Shown here: positions 26,902 through 34,800 of the stretch, piece after piece
Layout of the letters: the number at the start of each line of letters is the position of its first letter
Numbering within the stretch: the first letter of the stretch is position 1
Assembly (NCBI GenBank): GCA_017561825.1
Contig: JAFZBK010000036.1
Coordinates: 32,253 to 96,252, forward strand
Origin: Prevotella sp.
GTDB taxonomy: Bacteria > Bacteroidota > Bacteroidia > Bacteroidales > Bacteroidaceae
Direction: 5' to 3'
Length of the DNA stretch: 64,000 nucleotides
Notes under the pieces: generated by a model
Database searches by the model: none
What the model was told of the DNA's origin: nothing
Seen by the model: only the letters and a program-made list of their open reading frames with translations
Program-made: the position numbers and the translations under genes

Positions 26902-26930
26902 AGGTAATGCTTTATCTGCACATTTCCAAA
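26899..26930 (-). promoter_or_regulatory. Promoter of the acyl ligase pair
   Basis: On the minus strand TTTG (plus 26927-26930), 20 nt, TACCTTTG (plus 26899-26906). Confidence 0.7.
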
Positions 26931-26994
26931 ATTTTTGTGCAAGAATTTTAGGATAAATGATGTTTTTTCGAAAAAGAGGGGATTTGTCACCGAA

Positions 26995-28242
26995 TTACTC
27001 GTATCTCATCGATTTGGCCGGATGGATATGAGAGATCAGATAACTGGGTGCGATGAGTACAAAGACACTCACCAGCAAAGTAGCAATATTAATAAGTAGA
27101 ATAATGGGAATGTTCAGTTCCACGGGAACAGTACTCACATAATAGGTGGCTGGGTCAAGGTGTATAAGACCCGTGTATTTCTGCAGAAGGATCAGTCCTA
27201 TACCTATTATATTACCTATCAGCAATCCTTTACCGATAATAAACACGGCGAACCAAAGGAAGGTATGACGCACCGTCTTGTTCCTCGCACCCAAGGCCTT
27301 GAGCACACCGATCATGTTGGTACGTTCAAGGATGATGATCAGCAGACCGCTGATCATGGTGAAGCCAGCCACGCAGACCATCAGTGTCAGGATGATCCAT
27401 ACGTTCAAGTCGAGCAGGTCCAGCCACGAGAATATCTGCGGATAGTTCTGTTGGATGGTGGCTGATGAATAAGTCTCTCCGTATTTGTCAGTAGAACGGT
27501 TCACACGATGAGCGAGGATATCCTCTACCTCATCTACCTTATTGAAGTCCTTCACGGTAAGCTCCGCCCCGCTGGCCTGATCACTTTCCCAGCCGTTCAG
27601 CTTCACGGCAGAATACAAGTCGGTGAAGCAGATCATCTTGTCGAACATCGTAAGGTTGGTCTGATAGATACCTGCGATGGTATATTTGCGCGGACGCACA
27701 CCGTTGTTACTGAAGAAATAGGCAAAAAGACGGTCGCCTGCATGCAGATGGAGCTGGTCGGCAATCATCTTCGAGATCACAATCTGTTGCTTACTGGCCT
27801 CGCTACTGAAGGCCGGAATCGTTCCTTCTACCATATTATGATGTAGGAAGGTGGTGTCGTACTCCTCGGCAATACCCTTGAACATCACTCCTAAGAAATC
27901 GGAATCCGTCTTCAGGATACCCTGTTTCATCGCGTAGCGCTGCACCTTGTCAACCCCCTTGATGCTCTTCAGTACGTTCATCATACTGTCGCCCATCTCG
28001 ATAGGGTACTGGTCTGTGCCTTGGATAGTGAGGAAGTCGCCTACGGTGATATGACTGCCGAAGCCGATGACCTTATCACGAATGGTATGCTTGAACCCCA
28101 GCACTACACTGACTGATATCAGCATCACAGCCAATCCGATGGCCACACCAAGTGTAGCAATACGGATTACTGGACGACTCACTTTGCGTTTGTCGCCCTG
28201 GTCGTTGTAGATCTTACGGGCAATGTATAGGGGGAAATTCAT
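26995..28242 (-). CDS. LolC/LolE-type ABC transporter permease
   Basis: The protein has 415 residues. One N-terminal membrane helix (about residues 25-50) is followed by a periplasmic MacB-core domain of about 215 residues. Three membrane helices then lie in the FtsX domain (VWIILTLMVCVAGFTMISG, the cytoplasmic ERTNMIGVLKALGARN coupling helix, and two more). It starts MNFPLYIARKIYN, typical of Bacteroidota lipoprotein-releasing proteins. It would extract outer-membrane lipoproteins together with a LolD ATPase, which is not encoded nearby. It lies 2 bp after the aminotransferase gene in one operon. Confidence 0.85.
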   Translation of the reverse strand: MNFPLYIARKIYNDQGDKRKVSRPVIRIATLGVAIGLAVMLISVSVVLGFKHTIRDKVIGFGSHITVGDFLTIQGTDQYPIEMGDSMMNVLKSIKGVDKVQRYAMKQGILKTDSDFLGVMFKGIAEEYDTTFLHHNMVEGTIPAFSSEASKQQIVISKMIADQLHLHAGDRLFAYFFSNNGVRPRKYTIAGIYQTNLTMFDKMICFTDLYSAVKLNGWESDQASGAELTVKDFNKVDEVEDILAHRVNRSTDKYGETYSSATIQQNYPQIFSWLDLLDLNVWIILTLMVCVAGFTMISGLLIIILERTNMIGVLKALGARNKTVRHTFLWFAVFIIGKGLLIGNIIGIGLILLQKYTGLIHLDPATYYVSTVPVELNIPIILLINIATLLVSVFVLIAPSYLISHIHPAKSMRYE

Positions 28243-28244
28243 GA

Positions 28245-29450
28245 TCAGATGTTTTCCTCTCTCCCAGGATATGCCTCAAGGGCTTTGCGGAGGATGAAGA
28301 GCGCGCGGGTCAGGTCTTCCTTATTCAGCACATAGGCGATACGTACCTGGTTGTAACCGGCACCTGGCGTGGTATAGAAACCGCTGGCGGGAGCCATCAT
28401 CACGGTCTCACCCTCATAGCTGAACGATTCCAGACACCAGCGACAGAACTTCTCACTGTCGTCAACTGGTAACTTAGCCACGGTATAGAAAGCACCCATG
28501 GGGATGGGAGAATAGACACCAGGAATACGGTTCAGACCGTCAATCAGACACTTCCTGCGCTCCACGAACTCATCATACACCTCTCTGAGATATTCCTCAG
28601 GTGTATCGAGCGAAGCCTCGGCAATAATCTGTCCGATAAGGGGTGGGGAAAGACGGGCCTGACAGAACTTCATCACCGCCTGACGGATCTCCTTGTTCTT
28701 TGTGATGAGTGCGCCGATACGGATACCGCACTCGCTGTAACGCTTGGAGACGGAGTCGATGAGCACCACGTTCTGCTCGATGCCTTCCAGATGACAGGCA
28801 CTGATATACGGTGAGCCGGTATAGATATACTCTCGGTACACCTCGTCAGAGAATAAATACAGATCGTATTTCTTCACCAGGTCGCGAATCTGGTTCATCT
28901 CGCGCCTTGTATAGAGATAACCTGTCGGGTTGTTGGGATTACAGATCAGGATGGCTCGTGTACGGTCGTTGATCAGTTCCTCGAACTTCTCCACCTTCGG
29001 CAGGGAGAATCCCTCCTCGATGGTGGTGGCGATGGTACGGATCTTAGCGCCAGCTGAGATGGCAAAGGCCATGTAGTTGGCGTAGGCAGGTTCCGGCACG
29101 ATGATCTCATCGCCTGGGTTCAGACACGACATAAATGCAAAGAGCACTGCCTCAGAACCGCCGCAGGTAATGATGATATCCTCTGCCGTTACGTGAATAT
29201 CGTACTTCGCGTAGTAGTCAACCAACTTCTCGCGATAGCTGGCATATCCCTGCGAAGGAGAGTATTCCAGAACCTTGCGGTCAACATTCTTGATCGCATC
29301 CAAGGCTACCTGCGGAGTAGGAAGATCGGGCTGACCGATATTGAGATGATACACTTTGGTGCCGCGTTTCTTTGCTGCGACTGCCAGTGGTGCGAGCTTC
29401 CTGATCGGACTCTCTGGCATCTCTATTCCGCGTACTGATATTTGAGGCAT
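28245..29450 (-). CDS. Class I/II aminotransferase (aspartate aminotransferase-like)
   Basis: The protein has 401 residues of fold-type I. The N-terminus reads MPQISVRGIEMPESPIRKL. The cofactor site comprises CGGSEAVLFA (phosphate cup), NPNNPTGYLYTR, SDEVYREYIY (Asp to pyridine N), and the Schiff-base Lys in SVSKRYSECGIRIG (about residue 234). Arg in QVRIAYVLN binds the substrate carboxylate. It probably transfers amino groups between aspartate or aromatic amino acids and 2-oxoglutarate; the exact substrate cannot be read from sequence. It precedes and is coupled to the LolC/E-type permease. Confidence 0.88.
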   Translation of the reverse strand: MPQISVRGIEMPESPIRKLAPLAVAAKKRGTKVYHLNIGQPDLPTPQVALDAIKNVDRKVLEYSPSQGYASYREKLVDYYAKYDIHVTAEDIIITCGGSEAVLFAFMSCLNPGDEIIVPEPAYANYMAFAISAGAKIRTIATTIEEGFSLPKVEKFEELINDRTRAILICNPNNPTGYLYTRREMNQIRDLVKKYDLYLFSDEVYREYIYTGSPYISACHLEGIEQNVVLIDSVSKRYSECGIRIGALITKNKEIRQAVMKFCQARLSPPLIGQIIAEASLDTPEEYLREVYDEFVERRKCLIDGLNRIPGVYSPIPMGAFYTVAKLPVDDSEKFCRWCLESFSYEGETVMMAPASGFYTTPGAGYNQVRIAYVLNKEDLTRALFILRKALEAYPGREENI

Positions 29451-29477
29451 TGTAATCTATATATTTCTAATTCGGTG

Positions 29478-29508
29478 CAAAATTACGATATTTTGTGTTA
29501 ATCACAAA
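29478..29508 (-). promoter_or_regulatory. Promoter of the aminotransferase-permease operon
   Basis: On the minus strand TTTG (plus 29505-29508), 19 nt, TAATTTTG (plus 29478-29485). Confidence 0.7.
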
Positions 29509-29520
29509 GGAAAAGGTGGA

Positions 29521-31860
29521 TTAATTGAAGAAATTCCACGAAACACCGAATCTGAGGATCATTCCGTTCATGGGGTAGTGGGGCACGAAGAAACGGTTAC
29601 CGCCGTCGCCTGCGTTCACATGACTCATCATCAGGAAGAAGCGGGCATGCTTCAGGTGCATGTTGACATAGACGTTCACAATGGGGTAGTTTCCTAACTC
29701 CATATTGTTCTCGCCGTTGTCCTGTATGGTGAACTGCGCCAGCAGCGGACTGTAGTCGGGTACGTAGTACTTGGTGAAATAGCGCACGTCGGCTCCGAGG
29801 TCCACCCTCAGTACCTTTGCGATGCGGAAATTCAGGTACAGGTTACTGTAGATGTTGAAGTCGGGCACGGGCAGTACCTCGTTGTTACTTGATTTCTGCC
29901 AGGTTACCTGACTTTCCCAGTTCAGCGGTCCGAGGGTGAAATCCTGACCAACTTGTAAGGTGACCAGACTGATGTTCCCTGAGTGTTGTTTCACGCTGAC
30001 GGTGCTCCCTGTAACAGTCTCATTGCTAAACTTGTATTGCTGGGCAAAGTAGATGTGATCTTTCAAGTCGTCTAAGGCCACCCTCACACTGGTACGCGTC
30101 TTCTGATAGGTGAACAGTCCTTCGATGCGCGAACGGATCTCCTTCGACAGATCCAGTCCATTCTTCCCGTCGTTATCCCACCACAAATGCTTGGAGTGGT
30201 AGTTCCGCTGGTAGAAGGTGGGTTGCAACTGGTAGAAGAATCCTCTTGCAGCTAACTGCACTGTATCGCCGAAGAGTTTGAAGTTCAGGTCGGCTGAGCC
30301 GTCGAACTTCAGTTGTCCTGCATCCTCACCGGTCAGCCAGGTCTCCAATGTGGCCTGATAGTGCAGCAATGTACCCTCCGTCTTACTGATCTGTCCACCG
30401 AAGCTCAGGTTATGCTCACGATAGGAGCGATATCCCGCCAAACAGGTATCCGGCATCGAGAAGTTCCGCAGGTCGGAAGTGATGAACGCTTTCAGTCCTG
30501 CCTTCGCCCATTTGTTGAATCCTTCGAGCAGCGACAGGGCGAGGGTGTTCTTGATGTCGTAGTGCTTCATCTTGTCGAAGATGCTGTCACCCTGCAGCTC
30601 CTCGTTCCTCAGATACGTGTTGAGATAATAGGCTGTGGGTGTTTCATACGCCTGATAGATGCGTCGGTAGTTATCCACCTTCAGGGTATGGATGATACTG
30701 GTCACGGGCACGAACTCGTTCTTCAGCCACGAGGTGTCTTCGGCAACCTTCTTTTGTGCTGCCAGCAGACTATCTGCCATCTCCTTACCAGTCACGGTAA
30801 TACGGTCGGAGGTGGTTCCAGCATCACCTGCAGGCTCATCCCCTGCAATCTTCGCATCATCAGGTCTTCCGGCATAGGTCTTACCTTCCGCATCCTCATC
30901 GTATTGCCTGCCTTCCTTCTGTGCCTTCTTCCGTTCTTTCTCTCTGGCCTCCAGCGCAGCCTTCTCCTTTTCAGCAGCTATGGCGAACTTCTTGGCCTTG
31001 ATCTCCTCCTCGGTCATAGGCACCTTCCTATTGAAACCGATATTGTAGCGGTGGGTAAGGAAGATATGCTGGTTGTCGTTACGGTTCCAGTTCTGACTCA
31101 GTATGGTGGGAATCTCATCCGTTCTGAATGTCTCCCTGAAGATCTCCGGGTGCGATACATAGTCATCGTTGGTGATACCACCGTTCTCTGCCACCTTCTG
31201 ATGGTTGGTTGACATGAGCAGATGTGCCTGATAGCGGTCGCCCAGATACGATCCGTACATGGTGTAGTCGAAATGAGCGGTACTCTGGTTCTGGTAGTAA
31301 CCCCTTCCATAGATGTAGTCGAACTTGAATCCCAAACCGATCTTTTTTCCTGCATTCACGGCAAAGAGTGCCTTCAGATGATCCTCGCCCACATTCTTGT
31401 CACCGCATTCATCATACGACACGTTGGTAATAGGGGAGAGTGTATTGGTGAAATGAAACTTGTCAACCGGTGTGATGAAGAAATCATACGGCTGCGTGAA
31501 CATGAACTGCGCAGGCAGGTCACGGTCGATGAAGATTCTGTTGATGCGTGGTGCGCCAAGGTTACCCGTTGTATTGAACTCGCCGCGACGACCTGTTGTG
31601 AACACGGAGTTCATATACATGTGGGGCATCGTATCGGGAATGGCTGCCGTGCGGTCACCAAACCGTTCATCAACGGTCCACACCTTCAGTCCTAAAGGGA
31701 TCTCCTTGTCGTGTTTCGTCGAGTCTTTCTTGTGTGACGACTTCCACTCACCAGAATTACTGATCTCACCACGATCGTTGATCTGGTTGAAATCCTGCTG
31801 TGCCCGCATCGTGGATACGAGACATAAAACAGTGAATAATGTGATGAATACTCTCTTCAT
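29521..31860 (-). CDS. Putative porin (PF14121-like) with an unusual charged helical insert
   Basis: The protein has 779 residues, with a signal peptide (MKRVFITLFTVLCLVSTMRA) and then a long beta-rich body ending in an aromatic strand (MILRFGVSWNFFN), as expected for outer-membrane insertion. Family landmarks are FNTTGNLGAPR, QPYDFFITPVDKFHFTNT and GLGFKFDYIYGRGYYQNQ. Residues about 282-350 interrupt the barrel with a Lys/Glu/Ala helix (AEKEKAALEAREKERKKAQK) followed by a Gly/Asp/Ala-rich tail, unlike the flanking strands. The family is Bacteroidota-specific and its solute is unknown. The ATG is 1 bp after the stop of the small upstream gene. Confidence 0.8.
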   Translation of the reverse strand: MKRVFITLFTVLCLVSTMRAQQDFNQINDRGEISNSGEWKSSHKKDSTKHDKEIPLGLKVWTVDERFGDRTAAIPDTMPHMYMNSVFTTGRRGEFNTTGNLGAPRINRIFIDRDLPAQFMFTQPYDFFITPVDKFHFTNTLSPITNVSYDECGDKNVGEDHLKALFAVNAGKKIGLGFKFDYIYGRGYYQNQSTAHFDYTMYGSYLGDRYQAHLLMSTNHQKVAENGGITNDDYVSHPEIFRETFRTDEIPTILSQNWNRNDNQHIFLTHRYNIGFNRKVPMTEEEIKAKKFAIAAEKEKAALEAREKERKKAQKEGRQYDEDAEGKTYAGRPDDAKIAGDEPAGDAGTTSDRITVTGKEMADSLLAAQKKVAEDTSWLKNEFVPVTSIIHTLKVDNYRRIYQAYETPTAYYLNTYLRNEELQGDSIFDKMKHYDIKNTLALSLLEGFNKWAKAGLKAFITSDLRNFSMPDTCLAGYRSYREHNLSFGGQISKTEGTLLHYQATLETWLTGEDAGQLKFDGSADLNFKLFGDTVQLAARGFFYQLQPTFYQRNYHSKHLWWDNDGKNGLDLSKEIRSRIEGLFTYQKTRTSVRVALDDLKDHIYFAQQYKFSNETVTGSTVSVKQHSGNISLVTLQVGQDFTLGPLNWESQVTWQKSSNNEVLPVPDFNIYSNLYLNFRIAKVLRVDLGADVRYFTKYYVPDYSPLLAQFTIQDNGENNMELGNYPIVNVYVNMHLKHARFFLMMSHVNAGDGGNRFFVPHYPMNGMILRFGVSWNFFN

Positions 31861-31861
31861 G

Positions 31862-32089
31862 CTACTTCAGTAGGCGTAACACACATTCTACCATTTTGAA
31901 GACCATGGCTACGACAATCACCACCGTGCCCATGGTCTTGTTCTGATAGAAATACAACAGAACACCTACTACGGCACCTAACATAAAGATGATGTTAAGC
32001 ACCTGTCTCAGCATGAGGAACCTGTCCTTATTCTCTTCTTCCTGATGATTTCTGGAGTGGTGGTACATGGCTCTTCCTATATTATTCAA
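31862..32089 (-). CDS. Small inner-membrane protein of unknown function
   Basis: The 75-residue product has a polar N-terminus (HHSRNHQEEENKDRF) and two hydrophobic helices at about residues 30-46 and 52-66. A start at 32068 (MYHHSRNHQ) is an alternative. It is the middle gene of DUF4468 protein - this gene - porin, 20 bp after the former and 1 bp before the latter, so it is probably translationally coupled to the porin. I do not recognise the family beyond its recurrence as a small membrane protein in Bacteroidales. Confidence 0.6.
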   Translation of the reverse strand: MNNIGRAMYHHSRNHQEEENKDRFLMLRQVLNIIFMLGAVVGVLLYFYQNKTMGTVVIVVAMVFKMVECVLRLLK

Positions 32090-32109
32090 TTTTATAATTT
32101 TTCAATCTT
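32090..32109. repeat. AT-rich operon spacer
   Basis: A short spacer of near-repeated TTCAATTTT/TTCAATCTT words, similar in character to those at 17087, 23493 and 39441. Confidence 0.35.
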
Positions 32110-32751
32110 TCAATTTTGTAATACGTTCTTGATAGCTTCAAACAACTCGTCTTTGCGGTCGATGGTCTTCTTGCGGAACTTACCCGAACCCTTGAACAAT
32201 TTCGTTCCTTTTTTGTTCAAAGCATACTTGTCGGTAATCCATTCCTCTGCCCTGAAATGAGTACCGTCACCGCGCTCTTCCTCATAGAGGTAGTTGATGC
32301 GGCGCATATCCACTTTTACGTGATTATCAGTGCATTCCACAAAAAGGTTGAAGAAAAGTTTTGCGCGGTCGAGCGCCAGGAACTGGTTCTTGAACACCAA
32401 CCATTCCTTGATGGAAGCGGCAATCTTATGCTCCTGCTTGTTCACTAACGACACGTTGCTTCCCTCCAGCTGATTCTCTTGCTTAACCAGATCAACCAGG
32501 TAGTTCAATACGATGTCGTAGATCTGCTGGGCGTTCTTGCCAGGCACCTGCAGGTCGAGTGTCCATACAACCTCACCGTTGACCACAGGTACAGCGCCTG
32601 CCAAGTACTTCGCATCATCTGTCGAACTCTCTTTTTCAGTCTTGACCGACTTATCCGACTTTTGCGTCTGAATATCAGGACGCTCCCATTCGCTTTGTGC
32701 CATACCTGTCATTGACAGACAGAGCATGATGGCTATCATTAATTTCTTCAT
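32110..32751 (-). CDS. Secreted DUF4468 domain protein (TBP-like fold)
   Basis: The product has 213 residues with a signal peptide (MKKLMIAIMLCLSMTGMAQ), a low-complexity Ser/Lys/Asp segment and the DUF4468 core. That core starts at the VWTLDLQVPGKNAQQIYD strand-helix and continues through ASIKEWLVFK and VKVDMRRINYLYE. This family is exported in Bacteroidota and has no established function. It is first in the operon leading to the small membrane protein and the porin, so an envelope role is plausible. Confidence 0.75.
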   Translation of the reverse strand: MKKLMIAIMLCLSMTGMAQSEWERPDIQTQKSDKSVKTEKESSTDDAKYLAGAVPVVNGEVVWTLDLQVPGKNAQQIYDIVLNYLVDLVKQENQLEGSNVSLVNKQEHKIAASIKEWLVFKNQFLALDRAKLFFNLFVECTDNHVKVDMRRINYLYEEERGDGTHFRAEEWITDKYALNKKGTKLFKGSGKFRKKTIDRKDELFEAIKNVLQN

Positions 32752-32768
32752 ATTCTCTATTTTGACTG

Positions 32769-32776
32769 CAAAATTA
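32769..32776 (-). promoter_or_regulatory. Promoter -7 box of the DUF4468-porin operon
   Basis: The minus strand reads TAATTTTG 17 nt upstream of the DUF4468 start codon; a TTG (plus 32800-32802) lies 23 nt further upstream. Confidence 0.5.
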
Positions 32777-32861
32777 GTAAATAAACACCGATTACGTTAC
32801 AATTAAGCATAATTTAACTAATAAAAGGAGGTGGATTCCGCGCTTTCTCCACATAAAGTAT

Positions 32862-32869
32862 TACCTTTG
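32862..32869 (+). promoter_or_regulatory. Promoter -7 box of the gene at 32918
   Basis: TACCTTTG lies 48 nt upstream of the ATG. The -33 box is unclear. Confidence 0.45.
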
Positions 32870-32917
32870 CCGCCGAACAAATCAGAAATCAAAACGAATA
32901 TAACATAACAGAACGAT

Positions 32918-33496
32918 ATGAAGAAGATCTATTTATTGATTGTTGTCGCCGTGATGGCAGTCATAAGTGTTCAGGCACAAACGAACCTTACAGGTAGAGT
33001 GTACTACCATCCTAATATCATGGCTTCTGTGTTTGAACAGGGATTAGACATTGACGCTAAGATTGCTGAAGCCCGTAAAAATAACATTGCCCAAAAGGAG
33101 AAAGAGAAAGGTCGCAAGTTGACTAAAGAGGAGTTGGCTGAGATTGATAAAACAGTAGCCGAAACCAAACAGCAGATGATGATTGCGAAAAAGTGCATAA
33201 CGACGGCAATGACTGTAGAGTTCACCAGCCCCACAGATGTTGTTGTCAGACAAAAAACCAAGGTGGATGACAATGCCATGAAGACCATGGGCGTTAGTTG
33301 GCTGAAACGCAAGGCGATGAAAGCAGCACTCGCTGTGATGCCTGAGTCAGAGAAGATGAAGTATGAGGTGAAGGGCAACAAGGTGATTACTATCGATGGA
33401 AAGGATCGCGACACCCTCACCCTCAGCACCGATGGCAAAACCCTCAGCGGTAAGGTTGACAATAAGACAAAATTCATCCTAAAGAGAACAAAATAA
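32918..33496 (+). CDS. Secreted protein of unknown function
   Basis: The product has 192 residues with a signal peptide (MKKIYLLIVVAVMAVISVQA). Residues about 45-95 form a charged helical stretch (AQKEKEKGRKLTKEELAEID) that may be a coiled coil. The C-terminal half (about residues 105-192) looks like a series of beta strands ending in KVDNKTKFILKRTK, reminiscent of small lipocalin-like or META-like secreted domains. I do not recognise a named family. It is separated from the porin operon by a divergent promoter region. Confidence 0.6.
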   Translation: MKKIYLLIVVAVMAVISVQAQTNLTGRVYYHPNIMASVFEQGLDIDAKIAEARKNNIAQKEKEKGRKLTKEELAEIDKTVAETKQQMMIAKKCITTAMTVEFTSPTDVVVRQKTKVDDNAMKTMGVSWLKRKAMKAALAVMPESEKMKYEVKGNKVITIDGKDRDTLTLSTDGKTLSGKVDNKTKFILKRTK

Positions 33497-33506
33497 GAAA
33501 TAAGAT

Positions 33507-33731
33507 ATGAATATCAAACTCCACACCCCGAAGAGTCTGAAGATGGGTAGCGGAATGGCTTCAATGAAGCAAATTCCCATGTTGGGAACATTATATTCCC
33601 ATGTTGGGAACCTTTTCGTTAAGCCAGATGAGCAAAGCGAAACTAGTTTAGGCTTTGCCATGGCGAGAAAAGGTCGGATGAAATCCAATGTTTTATCTTG
33701 TTCTGGTGAATCTGTGATTTGCCAGAAGTGA
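33507..33731 (+). pseudogene. Broken 5' remnant of a conserved Bacteroidales membrane protein gene
   Basis: The first 22 residues (MNIKLHTPKSLKMGSGMA and the next few) resemble from memory the start of a Bacteroidales family. In that family this motif is followed by a hydrophobic segment. Here the reading frame instead runs into two TTCCCATGTTGGGAA palindromes and then sequence with no membrane helix, ending after 74 residues. The N-terminal match is recalled, not searched. If correct, the gene was truncated by insertion of repeat DNA. It lies 10 bp after the previous stop. Confidence 0.45.
33574..33610. repeat. Two copies of palindrome TTCCCATGTTGGGAA, 22 bp apart
   Basis: Copies at 33574-33588 and 33596-33610 are identical. 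Each can form a TTCCCA/TGGGAA stem around a TGT loop. The 22-bp period equals that of the repeat at 15676. Confidence 0.85.
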
Positions 33732-33870
33732 GTGTAAGAATCTTCGTTTCGCTTCGGATTACTAATTCGTCTAAAATGAAAGAATTTTGTGTTTTTGCCC
33801 AAGACCTAACTGTTTCACGGAAGGAAGTGCCTGTATATAGATGTTTCACGCGTTTTTGACGCCCCAAAGA

Positions 33871-33926
33871 CCTAACGTAACACCTAACAAAGAGGTAACA
33901 TAAGACCTAACATCACACCTAACATG
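33871..33926. repeat. Array of five 12-bp units (GACCTAACGTAA type)
   Basis: CCTAAC occurs at 33871, 33883, 33906 and 33918 with GGTAAC at 33894, giving spacing 12, 11, 12, 12. It is mirrored by the array at 34020-34072. An isolated CCTAAC stands at 33805. Confidence 0.85.
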
Positions 33927-33984
33927 TCAACTTGGAACAGTCGTAAGACGAAAAACTGACAACCTTGTTCTGGCGAATCTCATT

Positions 33985-34012
33985 CTTGCTTCTTGCCTCT
34001 TGCTTCTTGCCT
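33985..34012. repeat. 14-bp direct duplication (CTTGCTTCTTGCCT twice)
   Basis: Two perfect adjacent copies lie in the segment between the two inverted 12-bp arrays. Confidence 0.8.
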
Positions 34013-34019
34013 CTAAAAT

Positions 34020-34072
34020 GTTAGGTCTTATGTTAGGTGTTACGTTAGGTCTATGTTACCTCTTACGTTAGG
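34020..34072. repeat. Inverted array of five 12-bp units (GTTAGG type)
   Basis: GTTAGG occurs at 34020, 34032, 34044 and 34067 with GTTACC at 34055. Read on the other strand the spacing is 12, 11, 12, 12, the same as the array at 33871. The two arrays could pair into a long imperfect hairpin around a loop of about 95 nt. A further GTTAGG is at 34133. Confidence 0.85.
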
Positions 34073-34266
34073 TCTTTTAGCACCTGATTTCCCTCTAAGT
34101 TACTCTAAATAAAGCAATTAAGATTTTTCAATGTTAGGTGTTGCGGAAATAGCGAAATTCTTTTTCGCGACTTGCAGTTTTGCATCGCAATAACTATGCT
34201 TTCAGGCTCCAATACCTACGATATTGCACCTCAATACCATAGGTTTCAGAAACATGTTCTGACTTT

Positions 34267-34290
34267 TCTCCCCTCCCATCTCAGGGGAGA
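34267..34290. repeat. Palindromic element TCTCCCCT-N8-AGGGGAGA
   Basis: A perfect 8-bp stem with no T-tract on either side. It resembles the short G/C-rich palindromic elements scattered between genes in Bacteroidales, a resemblance made from memory. Confidence 0.5.
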
Positions 34291-34449
34291 GGCTGGGATG
34301 TGGTAAATACACCGCCACTATTCAAAACGTTTGTCTTCACAACAACTTGATACCATACTTTTATACGAAGGAGATGCCTTTATTTGTGATTCTGCATTTT
34401 TTTTTAGCAGATTTTTCAAGAAAAGGAGAGTCATTTGCAGAATTATTGT

Positions 34450-34457
34450 TATATTTG
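34450..34457 (+). promoter_or_regulatory. Promoter -7 box upstream of the structured leader
   Basis: TATATTTG at 34450-34457. A TTTG at 34434 lies only 12 nt upstream, so the -33 element is uncertain. Confidence 0.45.
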
Positions 34458-34740
34458 CAGCGGTTTGGGGGAGAAATCCTGAGCCGCAGATGCATTAGCT
34501 TATATTTCGCACTTTACCAAAGACGCCTCAGAAACTTCTTATGGAATAGTTCGATTTATGAAGTAAAGGGAAGGTCACAGGATGGCTATTCCTCTCAACG
34601 AACATCAGCTATGCACCACGCTTTGGCGTGGAAGCATTCTTATATCGTTGAGAGGGGTTCCAATTCTGAGGCGCGCCCCTTAGGTAATGTGCATAAGGAT
34701 GGCCACGCCATTCTTTATGCTCATCCTTGATTTACACAGC
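34458..34740 (+). ncRNA. Highly structured leader of the microprotein-fimbrillin operon
   Basis: Nested perfect stems are visible. CGCCTCAGAA (34524-34533) pairs with TTCTGAGGCG (34664-34673). Inside it CCTCTCAACGA (34591-34601) pairs with TCGTTGAGAGG (34645-34655), and innermost is a CCACGC-TTTG-GCGTGG hairpin (34616-34631). A GCGG/CCGC hairpin opens the transcript (about 34459-34484). At the 3' side a GCATAAGGATGGC/GCCATTCTTTATGC hairpin (34691-34720) competes with an alternative AAGGATG/CATCCTT pairing (34695-34701 with 34722-34728). The 127-residue reading frame over this region is judged spurious. It may be a cis-regulatory RNA; I match no known family. Confidence 0.5.
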
Positions 34741-34800
34741 CAACGACAATCGATCTACATGTAGTTATAAACTATTTAAACTATTAAAACAGTGAAAAGT

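Noticed and set aside
30313-31212. Open frame of 299 codons on the plus strand
   Set aside because: Antisense to the porin gene, including its charged insert; no recognisable domain or start signal.
33004-33477. Open frame of 157 codons on the minus strand
   Set aside because: Antisense to the secreted protein at 32918, which has a proper signal peptide and upstream -7 box.
33871-34072. CRISPR array
   Set aside because: Units are only 12 bp and contiguous, with no unique spacers and no cas genes nearby.
34347-34730. Open frame of 127 codons upstream of the microprotein
   Set aside because: Covers the promoter and the nested RNA stems; the sequence has no protein-like pattern and starts upstream of the -7 box.
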